A stretch of 64,000 nt of DNA from Acridotheres tristis (taxonomy: Eukaryota > Chordata > Aves > Passeriformes > Sturnidae), in assembly GCA_037013685.1 (NCBI GenBank), contig CM072895.1:16887465-16951464 (forward strand), read 5' to 3'. The first letter of the stretch is position 1. The number at the start of each line of letters is the position of its first letter. Made by a program: the position numbers and the translations under genes. Below, piece after piece: positions 38,801 through 51,900 of this stretch. Below the pieces are notes generated by a model. The model did no database searches and was not told the DNA's origin. It saw nothing but the letters and a program-made list of their open reading frames with translations.

Positions 38801-41630
38801 AAAAAAATAACCTTTCATTTTAAGCTGACAAGAAGAAAAGGTATTTGGGTTGCATAAGAAGAAGAAAAAAACAATATTTTGTGCTTATGACTAGTTTAGT
38901 TGTATTTAGCCAAATCTGGTGTCAAAACATCATCCTTAGATCTGAAAAATCAGAACTTTTAACTTAAAAAAAAAAATCCCCAAGCTGTTTTATTATGTCA
39001 TTTTTGTCTATCTGAAAACATTTGAAGATTTCGGTCTCAGCCATCAGGAAGTGGCATTTTTAATGAGCAGATTACGTGCCTGAGATATCTCACTTCACTC
39101 TGATTCAAATGTTCAAAATTAATTTCAAGTCTCTCTGACAACTGGACCACAACTGTCCTTCCATTTTTATGTTATTTCTTTACTCTGTCAAATCAGGGCA
39201 GTTTTCCACTTTGAGGAAGTTGAATATATTCAGCAAATGAATAGTCGTGGCCCATATGCCCTGTGTATTTTGCTATTAATTTTCCTCAAAGAATTGATAT
39301 CTGCATAGTTACTCTGCTGTGGTCTTAAGCCCTGCATAGACCTAATTCCTTTCTTTACCAGGAGCATAAGCCAGTCTAGGAGGAAAACTAAAGATCCATA
39401 ATTCCTTGTGCTGGACAAGTGTTACAACAGTGCCCAGCGTAGCTAAATCCAGGTACATTCCAGGTGTGGGGTGAAATCCATACCATGGAAAAAAGTTGGT
39501 GGGAATAATAAATTGGTGGCTGATTGTACTAAAAACACAAGTTATGGATACAAGACTAGGTGCTCATTCTTGTCTACCTCTGTAAGGGCTCAGCAGGAAC
39601 CATGGTTGCAGAAAGTCTGTGCTGCATATGGGTTTCCCAAGCACTGCCTTGTGGGAGATGATCACCAAAGGGATGCTGCAGGGAGGACTACACAGCAGAG
39701 CCAACCATGCAGGATTTGTAGGGAAAAGAAAGACCAGGCTCTCCTTGTACCACAGAAACATTATCTTGGCAGAAAGGTCCCTCCAGGGGCTGAGAATGCC
39801 TCAGCTTGCCCAGGGTCTGGCTTAGCCTCAGTGCAAACAAATCATGGGACTAGAAAAAATTCTACCAGGGTGAGGTACTTGATTTTTAGTATTAAATAGA
39901 TGCATTTATAGTTTGCTGAGCTTCACTTTATTTGAGTGACACCAACAGAATACACAACTGCTCCAGTTAAATGCACAGCTCATTTCTGTCTACATCTTGT
40001 AGGCAACATGTTCATATGTATTCAAAATCAAGGCTGCAAAAGGATTTCTCATCATCAAAGACAGCAGCTTTAGTTCCTATAATTGTGTTGTTTTGTCCAA
40101 GGCTGAGAGGATAAAACAATGTTGCTGTGGGACAGCAGTCACAGTACCTGTGTGGTCTCACTTCATGTGTCACACAGCCAATCCCAGTGCAACTGCTGCA
40201 CGTGGCCCCATAAGGATAACCTAAATTTAGCTTCTGGTTGCAGAGGAGCCTCAACACACCCTGAAAGCCACAAGCTATTAGCTGAGCTGTATTTGGCTAC
40301 CCCAATTTCATAGGTATTGAGCAGCCTGTGGCTCTTACCAGCTCCAGACTGATTTACAACTTGATCTGATTTGATCTCCCTGGTGAAATTACAAGAAAGA
40401 GACTCTAACCAAACTGTTGCTAATATGACAGCCTAAAACTGGACTCCAGTTTGGGTGGTACCTTTCATTATGAGCCTCATATTTTCAACCAAGTGAGGAT
40501 GTCCCTCTAAATCTCCAGGTCTCTCTGATAAGTCAAGTGCCGGAGGTGCACACTGAGCCCCACGATGGGGACAAGCACAGAGGTGTCTGTGCAGTTGCAG
40601 GCTGATGCCAAGAGTGCCTCTCACATTGCTGGGACCCTGCACAGGCCAGCATCTGGAAAGATGGCCAGCACAGACATCTCTGTTCCCTACAAAGGCATCC
40701 TTCACATCCTAAGGATTCTGAGGAGTAATTTCTCCTTTACTTCCAAGTGCACTGATGGGGCAAGGCAAGTAGCATCACCCTTGAGTGATTTCTTCTAGAG
40801 CATCATTCTGTCTGGGCTGTACATTTGCTTGCTCCCTACATTCTTCTGGGATTAGTAAGAGAGGGTTTTGCATGTCTGCTGCTTTCTGATCTAGCCCTGT
40901 CCCCAACACCCAGCTCAAATAAACACAAGAGGAAAACCTCATCCCTTGTCTCATACCTGGAAAAGACCCTCCCTCCAAGTATCTCAGTACTCCATGGCTA
41001 AGTTTCTTCTTGGAGAAGGAAGTGACCATGGTCTGCAAGTTTCATCAGTACCAATGACCTCCTCATCTCTATGAACATGTCCAAAACACATGAACAAGGG
41101 CAAGCGTGTCCTCATCTCACACCCAAAACTGAAAATTTAGATCAAAGCATAGCTTCACCAGCCCAGATGTTATTTACTGTTTAGGGAATCTTACTGCAAA
41201 AGACTAATAGTTATTTTACTCTACAAAGAGCATTGCCACAATATGGGCCAGGAGCTTTTTATCCTATTCCATGTGACCCTGGCAGCAACACTCTGTTTTC
41301 AACTTACTTAAAGGAAGTGCTGCTGGGGAAAATATAACTAATGAAAAACAGCCATTATTTTATCTTCCTGTACATCATTGTGTTGGTTTTATTTAAAAAA
41401 AATAAATAAATAAAAGAAAAAAAGAAATCAAACAATAAGAGTTATCAATCCCCATCCATGACTTACTCAGATTTGGTTTAACACGGCAGGTCTCAGCATG
41501 TATAACTCTGATTTCTGCTAACTGGTCTCAGTCTAGCATTTTCACACCTTTTTTGTACTAAATGCTTACAACTGGTCACTCCAGTAGAAACTGTCACCAT
41601 GACACCTTTATTTAGAATTTTAACAACACA
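38800..41630. other. Intergenic DNA with a GC-elevated block
   Basis: 40430-40760 is GC-richer with unrecognised frames. An A-rich (AAAT)n tract lies at 41395-41427. A plus-strand frame at 39471-39899 (142 codons) has no family resemblance. No gene recognised. Confidence 0.5.
41395..41427. repeat. A-rich (AAAT)n simple repeat
   Basis: A8 run followed by TAAATAAATAAA and further A-rich sequence. Confidence 0.8.
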
Positions 41631-41639
41631 AAAAGCACC

Positions 41640-42440
41640 AAAAATGAATCTCAAAATAATAATCTTTTATTGTTTGCATTTCAATAAATTCCTGCAAATG
41701 CATCCCATTATCTTTTTATACAATTAAACACATAATGCCTAACTGTTAAGACATCAGCCCAGCTGGGTACAGATGCAGTCTGCTGCCAGTCTGAACAGAC
41801 CTCGGCTGTCTTTTAATAATTACCCGAATAAAAGAAAAATGATGAAGTGCTGTAGTTTGCTCATCCAAACTGGTAAAAAGCTGTTTGCAAAGAATAACTA
41901 CAAGGGGAGTGAGACACCGGGCTTTGCTAATAAATAATTCTCAGAAATATCAGTTCTCAATTTACTACTTGTACACCATGGGCCAGTCAAAACTTGCCGG
42001 ATGAGCCGAATTACCACAGCTCTTGTTTTGAGTCTTTGTGAAGCTGCTGCGTGAGCACAGTGGGGGCTGCTTGCATCTATCTCTGGAGTCAATCAGTGGG
42101 CCTTTGTTTCCCGCTGATCAAAAATATCAGGTGGCTCTGAGAGTCTAATTATCAATGAAAAATTAAATTCAGTACAGGAACATAGCCAGGAGTTGCCCCC
42201 TGCGCTCTGCCCTCATTCATGGGGTGTGAGTATCAAGATATTTGTTATAATTCAAAATGCATTCAGGCCAAATTGGAAACTTCAGGGGTGGGAAAGACAG
42301 AAATCTAAATGTGAAAACAAGACTTGAGAACCTCACAGGCAAATCAGCAAATTTCTCCTTCTACTCCCTTAGCAAATGGGGTGTGCAGCTCTAATTATGC
42401 AAAGAGCTTTCTCCAAGGCACCGCCCATCAGGGATTTCTC
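41640..42440. promoter_or_regulatory. Candidate conserved non-coding element
   Basis: Non-repetitive, AT-rich block with homeodomain cores TAATTA at 41817-41822 and 42146-42151 and other TTAAT-type cores. No open frame of interest. The call is based on texture and motifs only. Confidence 0.3.
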
Positions 42441-44580
42441 ATTGAAACAGATTAAGCCAAGTATATACCTATGTGATTCCGTGGCTTTCTGGCCTTGAGG
42501 AAGTTTGAAAGTTGAATACACCATCAAATCAAGGTCTAGCTCTCTCAGAACTGGAACAGGCCGGATCAGAGACAGGTCAGGGCACAGAAATGAAACCCCC
42601 TCAGAGGAGGAGCTTTTTGCTCAGAGACACCTGTTCAGCATTGCAAATCACAGAAACCAGAAAAAGCCAATGTAAACAATCTCTGGATGAGACATTATGA
42701 GTAGAGGACAAGGCAAAGCCACTAGAAATAATACACAGCAAACAGGTACAGGTGTAATGTCCATCCATCTCCCATTCAACATGCAGAGACAAACCAAGCA
42801 TCTCAGATGCTTGCCATGGAGCAGGTCTGGGCTCCTGCTTACACTGGCCTTTCTACTTACTTGAGTTGTAAGTCAATTCAGGTAAGCACACCTGAACATG
42901 GCAGACTGTATTTCTTTACCTGTTGATTGTTTTCCAGCAGTCAACACTCACGATTTTTCACAAGGGGTGAATCCACTTCTAAAAAGGACAATAACCACTG
43001 AAGCAGAAAGTGAGGTGTAACACATCTGTGGGAGCTAATGGAAGGTATTGTCTCTGCTTCTTCCCTAGCCCATCACTGTCCTTGCTTTTGAACACATACA
43101 TGAAATGGTCCTACCTCTCCAGGTCATGGGTGAGATATCATTTGGAAGGCTGTCCTCACCCACAGATAGGAGAGGCTGCACACAGCCCCAGGAAGGACCC
43201 CTCTCAAGGCACTCCCACCAACACCATCACACTGAACATGACCTTCTCCCTTCACAGATATTCTTGGTAAATGTCATGTTGCACCCAAAGAAGAAAGCAC
43301 ACACTATTCATAGGGGAGTAGTGCCTCTGTCTGTGTACGTACCCTATGTCACACATCTTTTGATTACAAGATGTTTATTTTTGCTTGGGGAAACTGATGT
43401 ATCAGGAGTGTAGGATTGTGGGACAGAAAGGCTTACAAGAGCAAACAGCAGAAGAAAGAGACATGGTGCTGATGAGCAGCAGTACAAACATGGCTGTATC
43501 AAAGTATTGCAACTCTTGAGGCTCTAAAACCATACATGCAGCAGCACAGCAAGGAACTGTGCCAGCAAACTTGAGGTAGCTAAAAGCCTTTTCTGTCAGA
43601 GTGATTTCTCCCCACAAAATGCATGGTAAATAGACCATCATTGTTTCACATCTCGAGAAAAGAAGACAGACCTGTATCACTCACTTATCACATATGCAAA
43701 TATGTTAAATTAGTCCAGATTAGCTTTCCTCTGTGCCTGGGCACTAGATATCCTTGTCCCCTCTGTGCCGTTCTTTTTCTGCAAAAAAATTTAAGTGCTT
43801 AGTTAAAACACCTTCAACCTGCAAGCCTTCCTAGTTATGCACGTGAAAATCACTTCCAGTTCCTCCATCCCTAATGTACAAGATGAAGTATGGCAACTGC
43901 TCAGAACTCTCTGTCCTGAGAGCTTTCCTAGAAGCAACTTACCCAAAGAAGAAAGTTGGGGCCAGCTAAGGCACCAAACAAAGCACCCACCTTCACACCA
44001 GATTTTGACTAGCAGAATACTATGCATCCATATTAATTTTGATTAGCCATGTGGGTTGGACACTAATTTTGTTATAAAGCCCTTGGAGATTGCATTATAA
44101 ATACACAGCAGATCAGATTGGTGAAAGGGTAGAAGTGGATGAATAGAAGGTTCTTTTTCATTCATGGTTTAATTACAGTTCCTGGTTGCCACTCCTCTCA
44201 CTGGGAGCTCAGTGGCAAACATTAAAAGCCTTCTGCAACACTTGAAAACCCAGTCCTATAGACTTTACTTGCACACTGCTGTCAGAGAGCTGTTCCACAG
44301 TTAAAGAGTATTCACATAAGTAAGGGATGATGAATGTACAGAAGCATTGCAGCATCAGCTCCAAAGCTGGCTCCTGCCCCAGCAGGATGTGACAGTTCAC
44401 CCCCCTGCGCCTCCTCTCTGCACTGGCTGCTCTTCTCAGGAATTGCAGCCTTGGACTTCACCAGCCAAACTTGACCAGATAAATATGGATAAAGCTGTTC
44501 TTACAGCAGGCAAAAACTATCAGAAAAATGTTTTGAACAAATACGTTTCAAGATTTTCAGCCTGTCTGCCATAAAAACTG
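42440..44580. other. Intergenic DNA, nothing recognised
   Basis: Short frames without resemblance. One octamer ATGCAAAT at 43694-43701. No repeats recognised. Confidence 0.55.
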
Positions 44581-44960
44581 AAACACCTCAAGATAGTTTT
44601 AAATGCTGTTTAAGGCTGCATCATGCATTTTTACATCATAAATTATTAAATGACTTAATGGACAATGCATTAGAAGGAAAACAGGCAAATTACAGAATAA
44701 TTTAACTGTTGCAAAGAAACAGAGCAACTTGCAGGACGTAAAACACTCTATTTCGACACAGAATGCCTGAAGCTAAAGCAATTAAGGCTGCAAAATATTG
44801 CCGGCTGACATGACGTGTATGTAAATTTGTCATTCATTGGCATGGGTTTGTAACAATCACAGTAATGTGCACAATAAAACAACCATGTGGTATAAAAGGC
44901 TTTCTGCTAAGAGTACTTGGAAAATGGTGCTTATGTATCATTTAAGCATATCGCTATTAT
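44580..44960. promoter_or_regulatory. Candidate conserved non-coding element
   Basis: Dense motif texture: CAATTAA at 44779-44785, TGACGTGT at 44811-44818, SOX-like AACAAT at 44852-44857 and ACAATA at 44871-44876. There is no low complexity and no coding signal. This is among the most enhancer-like stretches of the desert by eye. Confidence 0.33.
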
Positions 44961-47400
44961 ACACACAGTAGTAGTTTAATACAAAAGATCCCCCTTCAAT
45001 ACTCGTAGCTCAAACAAAGACAGCCCTTTGAAATATTATTTACTATTGTTTGTGTGCAGGATCATAGAGGAAATATTTTTTAAGTTCCTTTTAAGACCTA
45101 CTGCTGCTATTGTAAGATTTGCACAAGAGATTCAAATTCTAGTGAATCAGCCCCTCCATGCTAATTTTGAAAAGCTCACAAACTCCCTGTACTTTGCCAG
45201 GAGAGCTAGCAAACAAAGAGATGCCTCAAAAATGCCAATACTTATATGGCTGAGTCCATTATTTATGTAAAAGTGAGAGTAGTAAAAGAGGCAATGAGAC
45301 CTTTTGAGCCCCCATCAAAAGCAGTAAATTTAACTGTCTTTCTGATCTATACATCTGTACAAGCTGGCATCTCAAGGGCAAAGGAAGGCCCACAGTGCTG
45401 AGGGCAAACCCAACTCTTTGGGTGCCCGTGCTCCTCCCCAGAAGTAGTGGAAGGCAGGAGTCATTTGTTCACTGACATCTTTGCAACAAGGCAGGTAACA
45501 CCTTACAGCTTCTGCTATGACCTCATCAAGAAAATAAAAATGCAGTCCTGGGGAACCTGGAGGCCAATCCCAAGCCCTTTGTTACATAAAGAAGGGAGAA
45601 AAAACAGAGAGAGGACACTGGAGGAGTCTCAGATCCCCTCAGACTGTTTTCCCATGTCCCAGAAGTGCTGCTGCTGTTTTCCAGCTCTCTCCACCACAGG
45701 TGCCAGGAGCCCACCTTGGGCTGCCTCAGACATGCTTGTACACTCCAGCCCTCTTAGCAGGCAGACAGGCAGTATGGGTAACCAGCAGATTAAAAATATA
45801 GGGACAAACCCCCATAGAAACAAACATGACACGCCACATGAGGAGCCCTGGCTTTCTCTATGAGCCTGATGGATCTGTGGAGGCAGCAGGGCTCCCCATT
45901 TCAGCTCATTTTGCCCTGACACACATCTTGCCAGCACAGCCCCACACTGCAAGCATGGCTTGATCCTCCCAGCTAGACCAGAGCTCCTCAGCAACAAGAG
46001 ACTGCTGACAGCAAACCCTTCTCCAGCCAAACCTCCCTATGCATCTCTGGAATGTTGTCCCAAATTACATCCTTCCTTCCTTCCAGCACTTAGATACTTC
46101 ATCCTGTTCTATCTCGCTCTGCCTGGAAAAAATCTCTTCACAAAGAGGGAGGACAAAATTAGTTTTCTGGTTAAATCTCTTGTCCTTGGCTGGCTTATCT
46201 TAATATCTTAGAGGTGAGACCACTCACCAGAAGTTGACCTTGGCATGGAAGGAGCATAAGTGAGGTCTTGTCAGAAACACTAAGAGTTGTCTGGGGCACA
46301 GGCAGCTTGGTTCCCAGTGACACCTTGACCTCCACTATCATCTCCAAGCCCAGGTAAAGGAATTTTTCCAAACTACCACATGCTGCCTCCAGAACTTCAG
46401 CAGTTTATTTTCCCCAGAGATTTTGCTGATGAGGAGAATTATGCCCCTGCTCTTTAAATACAATTTAAGAGACACTTTTTCTTTAGAACACAACAAACTT
46501 ATGTTTTAAACTTCTGCTCTAGGCCCCATTTCAGAAAACCATCCAAAAGACAGCAGGCCTTCAATGGAGTGAAACATGAGATTTTCCCGAGACAAGACTT
46601 TAACACCACATCTATTGTGGTGTTAAATACACCCATTTGTGACATAGAAAAGGAGCACATATCTCAAAGAGTTGCACTTTTTGACAGGCAAGAGTGAGAT
46701 GACCATCCCCCTAGGATGCCCCTTTCCCTGCACTGCATCCTGACAAATGCACCCTGATGAGGACAGTAGCAAACCAGCGACATTGCAGAAGGAATTTGGG
46801 GCAACTGAATTCCGCTATGGAGGCTGCAAGCAGAGACTGAAGCCAGCATCTCCTGCCTTCCCACCAAAACACCAAGTTCAGCCAATAAAAGACCCTACAG
46901 TGCAGCTGTTCAGGGCTAGCCTCTTAGTCTGGGCCTCTGGGCAGCTGTCACTAGAAAATCAGCATTTTCAAATGCCATGCCAGGGCAGCTCCTGGCAAAT
47001 GACAATGTTGTAGCAGCCCCTTGATACATTATCTGTTTCTCACCCAACATCCTCACCCATTCTTTTCAAGTCCCTGTCTTGTACGTTGATCCCAAAGGGT
47101 AGGAGAAAGGCTGAGAGTAGAGGGTGAATTTTAAACCACCTCTCCATATAAATAGAATAGGTTATGCATTCCTTTCTGAAGTATAGTATTAATCCCCATT
47201 GTGCCATAAAATATATATGACTCACTTGAGCCTTGTTCTCTGGTGAGTTATGAACTATTATGTCACTCATGGGATAAGTATTATGTCTCTTAAGAGACTA
47301 TCACCTTTTCTCTACTTCATAATATAAAACTTCATTGAAACCTGCCGTGCTCGATATGAGCAACTTCTCGTCATGCACATTAAACCTTTTTTCTTTTACA
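44960..47400. other. Intergenic DNA with two GC-elevated blocks
   Basis: Blocks at about 45360-46060 and 46680-47000 are GC-richer, CpG-poor and carry overlapping unrecognised frames (up to 138 codons). A perfect inverted repeat lies between them at 46599-46627. Confidence 0.45.
46599..46627. repeat. Perfect 12-bp inverted repeat with 5-nt loop
   Basis: TTTAACACCACA, loop TCTAT, then TGTGGTGTTAAA. All 12 base pairs match. Each arm contains a RUNX-type core (ACCACA / TGTGGT). It could form a hairpin in RNA or DNA, be a paired binding site, or be a remnant of a transposon end. Confidence 0.9.
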
Positions 47401-47800
47401 GCTTCATTCATTTAGCTGATATTCACATCAGGATGAGTTCTTTTAGATGCAGCATAAGCATAAATTAGTATGTAAGAGAAGTAGTCATTTAGCAGAATTT
47501 TTTCTTTAATAGATCTGGTGATATTTATATTTCATCACAGAGCAGAAAGATTTTTTTTACACATTTAAAGATTTATTCCTGTAGTAAGTATCCAATTAAT
47601 AGGGCTTTAGCATGCAGACAGGATTTGTATTTATGCTGAAGAAAATATGTTCTCATTATACTTTTATTCTCATGTTAGATTTATTGTGGGTTCCACTATA
47701 ATTTATTTTAGTAGCTCTATTTTCTAATTCTTTATATTTACATGTCTTTTCCAACAAAAATAATAATACATAAATAATACCTGACAACACTTAGCAGATT
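47400..47800. promoter_or_regulatory. Candidate conserved non-coding element
   Basis: Very AT-rich but complex sequence with AATTAGTA and CAATTAATAGG cores. It is called on texture only. Confidence 0.25.
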
Positions 47801-48616
47801 TTCTCTATTTGTATGCTTCAATTCTCCAAGCATCTTGGAATGGAAATGCTGTGAACTACAAAGGAAATCTCTATGTGATCTCTATTACATGAAAAATTAT
47901 CATTTTTATATCCTCTTCACTCTGCCAAGTTCTTCCCAAGTTTCTGTTTACAATGCATGAAAGTAGGCAAGCAATGCTAGCAAACCCTAGTAGGAATACT
48001 CACTACATACACTTGTATTTTCAATGCGTTACTGCAATTAGCAGTGTCAGAGGACAGCCTGCTGCATTGCAGCAGAGAGTTCTTTCCTATTTACCGTCAC
48101 ATATATTTTTCCATAGGATTTCTGGCTTGCTGCTATGGGATTTATGATAACACAATCCTACCACTGCTATTCTGCAAACCACTGCCAAGAACAATGTTCA
48201 GTCAGTAACATTTGGCCTAGTCCCTAACCCAGCCTTTCCACTGGTGTGCAGTGGGATGGGAGCTTGAAACTAAAGTGGGACCAGCCTCACAGTCACCTGC
48301 CAACATTTCCAGCATGAGAAGATCTTATGCTGAGCAAGTTTCCACACATGCTGCATCTCCTAATGGAAAGATTCCTATAGGGTGTGTACAGCAGCTTTCC
48401 TGAGCCTGTGCTGTGTAAGACAGCTTTCTTGTGCAGCCCATCCAGAGCTTTAGGCCCAGCACTAATCCCAGCAGGTCAGGCTGACAGCAGTCAGGCAGGG
48501 CACAGGCAGTGTATGGCTGGAGAAGCCAGCTGAGTTACACTGCAGACATAACACTGTGTGTAAAAGCCAAATCTGGCCAAGTGCTGTTGCAGTAGATGTT
48601 GCTTTCATTTTGCAGT

Positions 48617-48630
48617 GTACCCTCTGCTGG
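48617..48630 (-). promoter_or_regulatory. CTCF-like site
   Basis: Minus-strand reading CCAGCAGAGGGTAC against CCASYAGRKGGCRS has one mismatch (13 of 14). Same orientation as the site at 25468-25481. Confidence 0.4.
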
Positions 48631-51465
48631 GAAAAAAAATGACTTTGTGTTAGATATCACATCTAATTATTCCTGTTGGGCTGGCCCAGAGAAATGTCAA
48701 CAGTGCATTGTAAGTGCTAATTGGGGTGTCCATGCTCTGCAGTAGATTTGGGATACAACACCCAAGACTGGGGAGGTTAAGCATGCTTTAGAGTACTGTA
48801 CTGTAATGAGCTTAGTCTCCATGGAAGAGGCACAGCTTTGCTACACACACTTTGTGCTGCATTGCCTGAGCCATACACCAATGTGCTGGTTAAGGTAGGC
48901 TGCCCGTGGCCACCACCAGTGACCGGGAAAGGTGAGCAGGATTCCCAAGGCATGCTGCCGAATGCTTGGCAAAGCAGACTGAGGTGGAGAGAGAAGGGAA
49001 CAGAAAGAGGGAAAGGAGAAAGGGAGCAAAGTAAAGGGGGGAAAACGACTGCTGAAGAATGAAATAAATGAAAAATTGCCAGTGTGCTTACCTTGCCTCC
49101 CCCTTTTTAGGCAGAAAACTCACTAGTTTTCAGACTCACGTGATATAATAGGTGATGAGCTGTCACTGCCTATACTGGGGCTCCATTGGAGACACGTCCT
49201 TTGCTGCTTTTTCCACAGACCCCATCGTGCTTCTGAAGAAATACTAATCCAAATTTATTTCAGAATTTCTAGTCCATAAAAGGTACATTATTTTGGTACA
49301 GCGACAGTGATGGTACTTGAACCCACAGGATCCAGCCAAATTACCAGTGGCAAATCCCCAGAACAGGCTTTTTTGACAGCCTTCATTTTCCATATTGCTC
49401 TTTCCTGCTTTAGAGTGCTCGTTGAAGGGAAGATGCCTGTTCCTTTTACAGTGCTGGGGTAGCAGTGTCTACTATAACATCCAACCCTTCTATGTTCTCA
49501 GGGACTGTTTCATCATTTTTACCAGGCAGTCCTTAAAACTTTCTGTAATTCTTCTTGTAAGGTCTTCACATAATGAAGCCAAAGTATTTAAAGCTACAAC
49601 ATTCCTGCTAGGCTATTGAGCTATAAACCTGACAGGCAGGTCCTTTTGTGTCAGGGAATAGTTTGTGCCCCTCAGTGCATTTTTGCCACTTCCATGGACA
49701 GTGTTGCATCAGGTTCTGCTTTAAACAAGCCCTACAATGAAGTGTAATTCAAGAGAAACAAGCTTCAAGCCTGAAACGCTATACTTGTTCAGATATTGAG
49801 GGAAGAATCTGAGAAGGAAATCTTAAAAACTGTCATAAGGACAAAGATGAGCCCTCAGATGTATTTTGTGTTTCACACAATTCTGCCAGCATTATTACCC
49901 CATATGCTAATGCAGAAGAGGTATGCAATTATTCCCATGCTTGCTTCATTTTACCTGCTCTTCCTGACCTCAGATTAAAATGTAACAGTTCCATAGACAA
50001 TACAGGGCAAAAACTCAGAGACAGACTGTCAGCAAAGGATTGTGCTGAATCTGGGGACAAGGGCTGGGGAGAGAACTGCAGGGGAGCTGCTGGTTAAGAA
50101 ACTCTGAGCCATGGGCTGCATCCTTCCAGAGGGCAAGGCATACAAGAAGCTGCACCTCTACCATGTATATTCAAACAGTGAGATGAAGCTGCTCTCTGAG
50201 ACAACCCACTAAGCACAAGATTTGCCAAACTATTCTCAGTGGTGGCATCCTGAGGTTGGTTACCTGGGAAATTCTCTTTTTAAGGACATAATCCTGAGGG
50301 AGCAGCTCCAGTTCTTTTTCTCACTCCATATTCATCAAGACCAGAGCAGTTGAACAATTGAACCAAATTCTGGCAATAGGTGTTTTACCCTAACCACGTG
50401 TGAAACAAGTCATTAGGTGATGGCTAAGCTGCCCACCCACCCCTACATGTACCTACATGCTGCTGTGCAAATTCAGAGGTAGATGTTGTCCTGCATGTTT
50501 TTAGATTGATACCACCCATGAGGACACCTGTGCTTGATATGGAAAAAAGTGAGAGATATTTGCACATGCATGTCAAGCTGGAGGAAAGGCCATTTGAATT
50601 TACACAGAAGTTTAACAGTGTACAAATCTCTACATGCCTGCTGCGAATTTAGGAGAGAGATACATATCAAACATCTGGTAACCTACCTAGAAACTGTGTT
50701 CACACAGCCTTAATCTAGGTATCTCTGTCTCGTATTTTACATAGATGATGGATACGCTGTGCTGCCACAGAGAAATACCCACTTCATGTATACTGTAGAA
50801 AGGGAAAATGAAAAGGAAAATATCACTTTCATTCTGCACATCTTCTTTACTATCTAGATCCACTACTTGTATTTTTGTTTGCTTTCTGAAATAGCAGAAA
50901 ACTGGGAGGGAGTTTGTGACAAAAAGCTAAATAAATATTTAATGTATCAGCACTTGTCATACAGTTTTTGTGCACCACCACTATCGATTTCCTGGTAGTT
51001 CTCCTTCCCTACCCAACTTCATTAAAGAATAAAAGTAAAGTAATAAGTCATTTCACACTCTGTCTGACCATTATACAATAATAGTAAGATTTCATGCAAG
51101 GGTACAACATTATACCCATCTGCAATCACAGTCTCTTTGCAAAAATCTCAATTCACACTTCACATGCAGCTAACCTTGTTACCATTCCCTTCCTAAACCC
51201 ATCAGTCTTGCAGCTGCACGTCTTCACAGCCCAACATCTTAAAATTCATCACTTTGACACCCTTGCATCCCTACAGGTCAAACTAAAGACACCAACCAAG
51301 AATAATTAAGGGGTACCCCAGATGTTTAGTTTACTTCTAGCCAACCTTTCCTAGAACTAGGAACAGTTCTCTGTTCATATACTGAAGATCCATGGAAGGT
51401 GCTTGTTTTAAGGGAACAAGACCTCCAACAAATTTCAGAGGTCTCTCCCCATCTTTTCTTTTTCC

Positions 51466-51487
51466 TTTTTTTTTTTTTTTTTTTTTT
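51466..51487. repeat. T22 homopolymer
   Basis: Twenty-two T in a row, about 200 bp left of the CpG-rich domain. It could be the A-tail of an old minus-strand insertion or simple slippage; no insertion body was recognised. Confidence 0.9.
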
Positions 51488-51679
51488 ACAAGTATAGCTC
51501 TTCGTAGTTGGAATTTGAACAAGAAGTGTGATAATGAGTAGGTTCAGGGAAGAAAAGGTGTTATCTCATTAAGGTAATTACTAAGACATCCCCACCATTA
51601 CCTCGGTTTGAAAATGTGGCAATTAAAGCGCCCTACATGGGCTCTCAGAGATGAGGGAACAAGACAGTCACGGACAACT

Positions 51680-51900
51680 TTGTTGTGCCCGGTTGGGAAG
51701 GGAGAAGAGCGCCGGTGCCGAGGGGCAGAGCCCGGTCGGTGCAGCGGCGAGGGCGCCCGGGGCCGCCGCGGCGGCACCTGCGGCTGTGCCCCCGGCGGAG
51801 CGCGGCGGTGCCGGGGAGCCCCGGGGGTCCCGTCGCTCCCCGTATCCATCGCTGCCAGCGCAAAGCGCCTCGCTTGGGTTCCTTTGAAATCCGCAAATTT
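51680..51900. promoter_or_regulatory. Isolated CpG island at the edge of the desert
   Basis: About 220 bp of extreme G+C with dense CpG. This is 4.9 kb beyond the BARHL2 stop codon. On the minus strand, a possible first exon would end at the donor CCGAG|GTAATG (exon end 51602) and lead into the desert. The overlapping frames here are shadows of composition. It may be a promoter for a non-coding RNA or a Polycomb-type CpG element. Confidence 0.5.

Larger units (their letters stand above)
47800..51640. other. Intergenic DNA up to the compositional boundary
   Basis: Holds a CTCF-like site (48617-48630), a modestly GC-richer purine-rich stretch (48830-49070) and a T22 run (51466-51487). No gene recognised. 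AT-rich DNA ends at about 51640. Confidence 0.55.
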
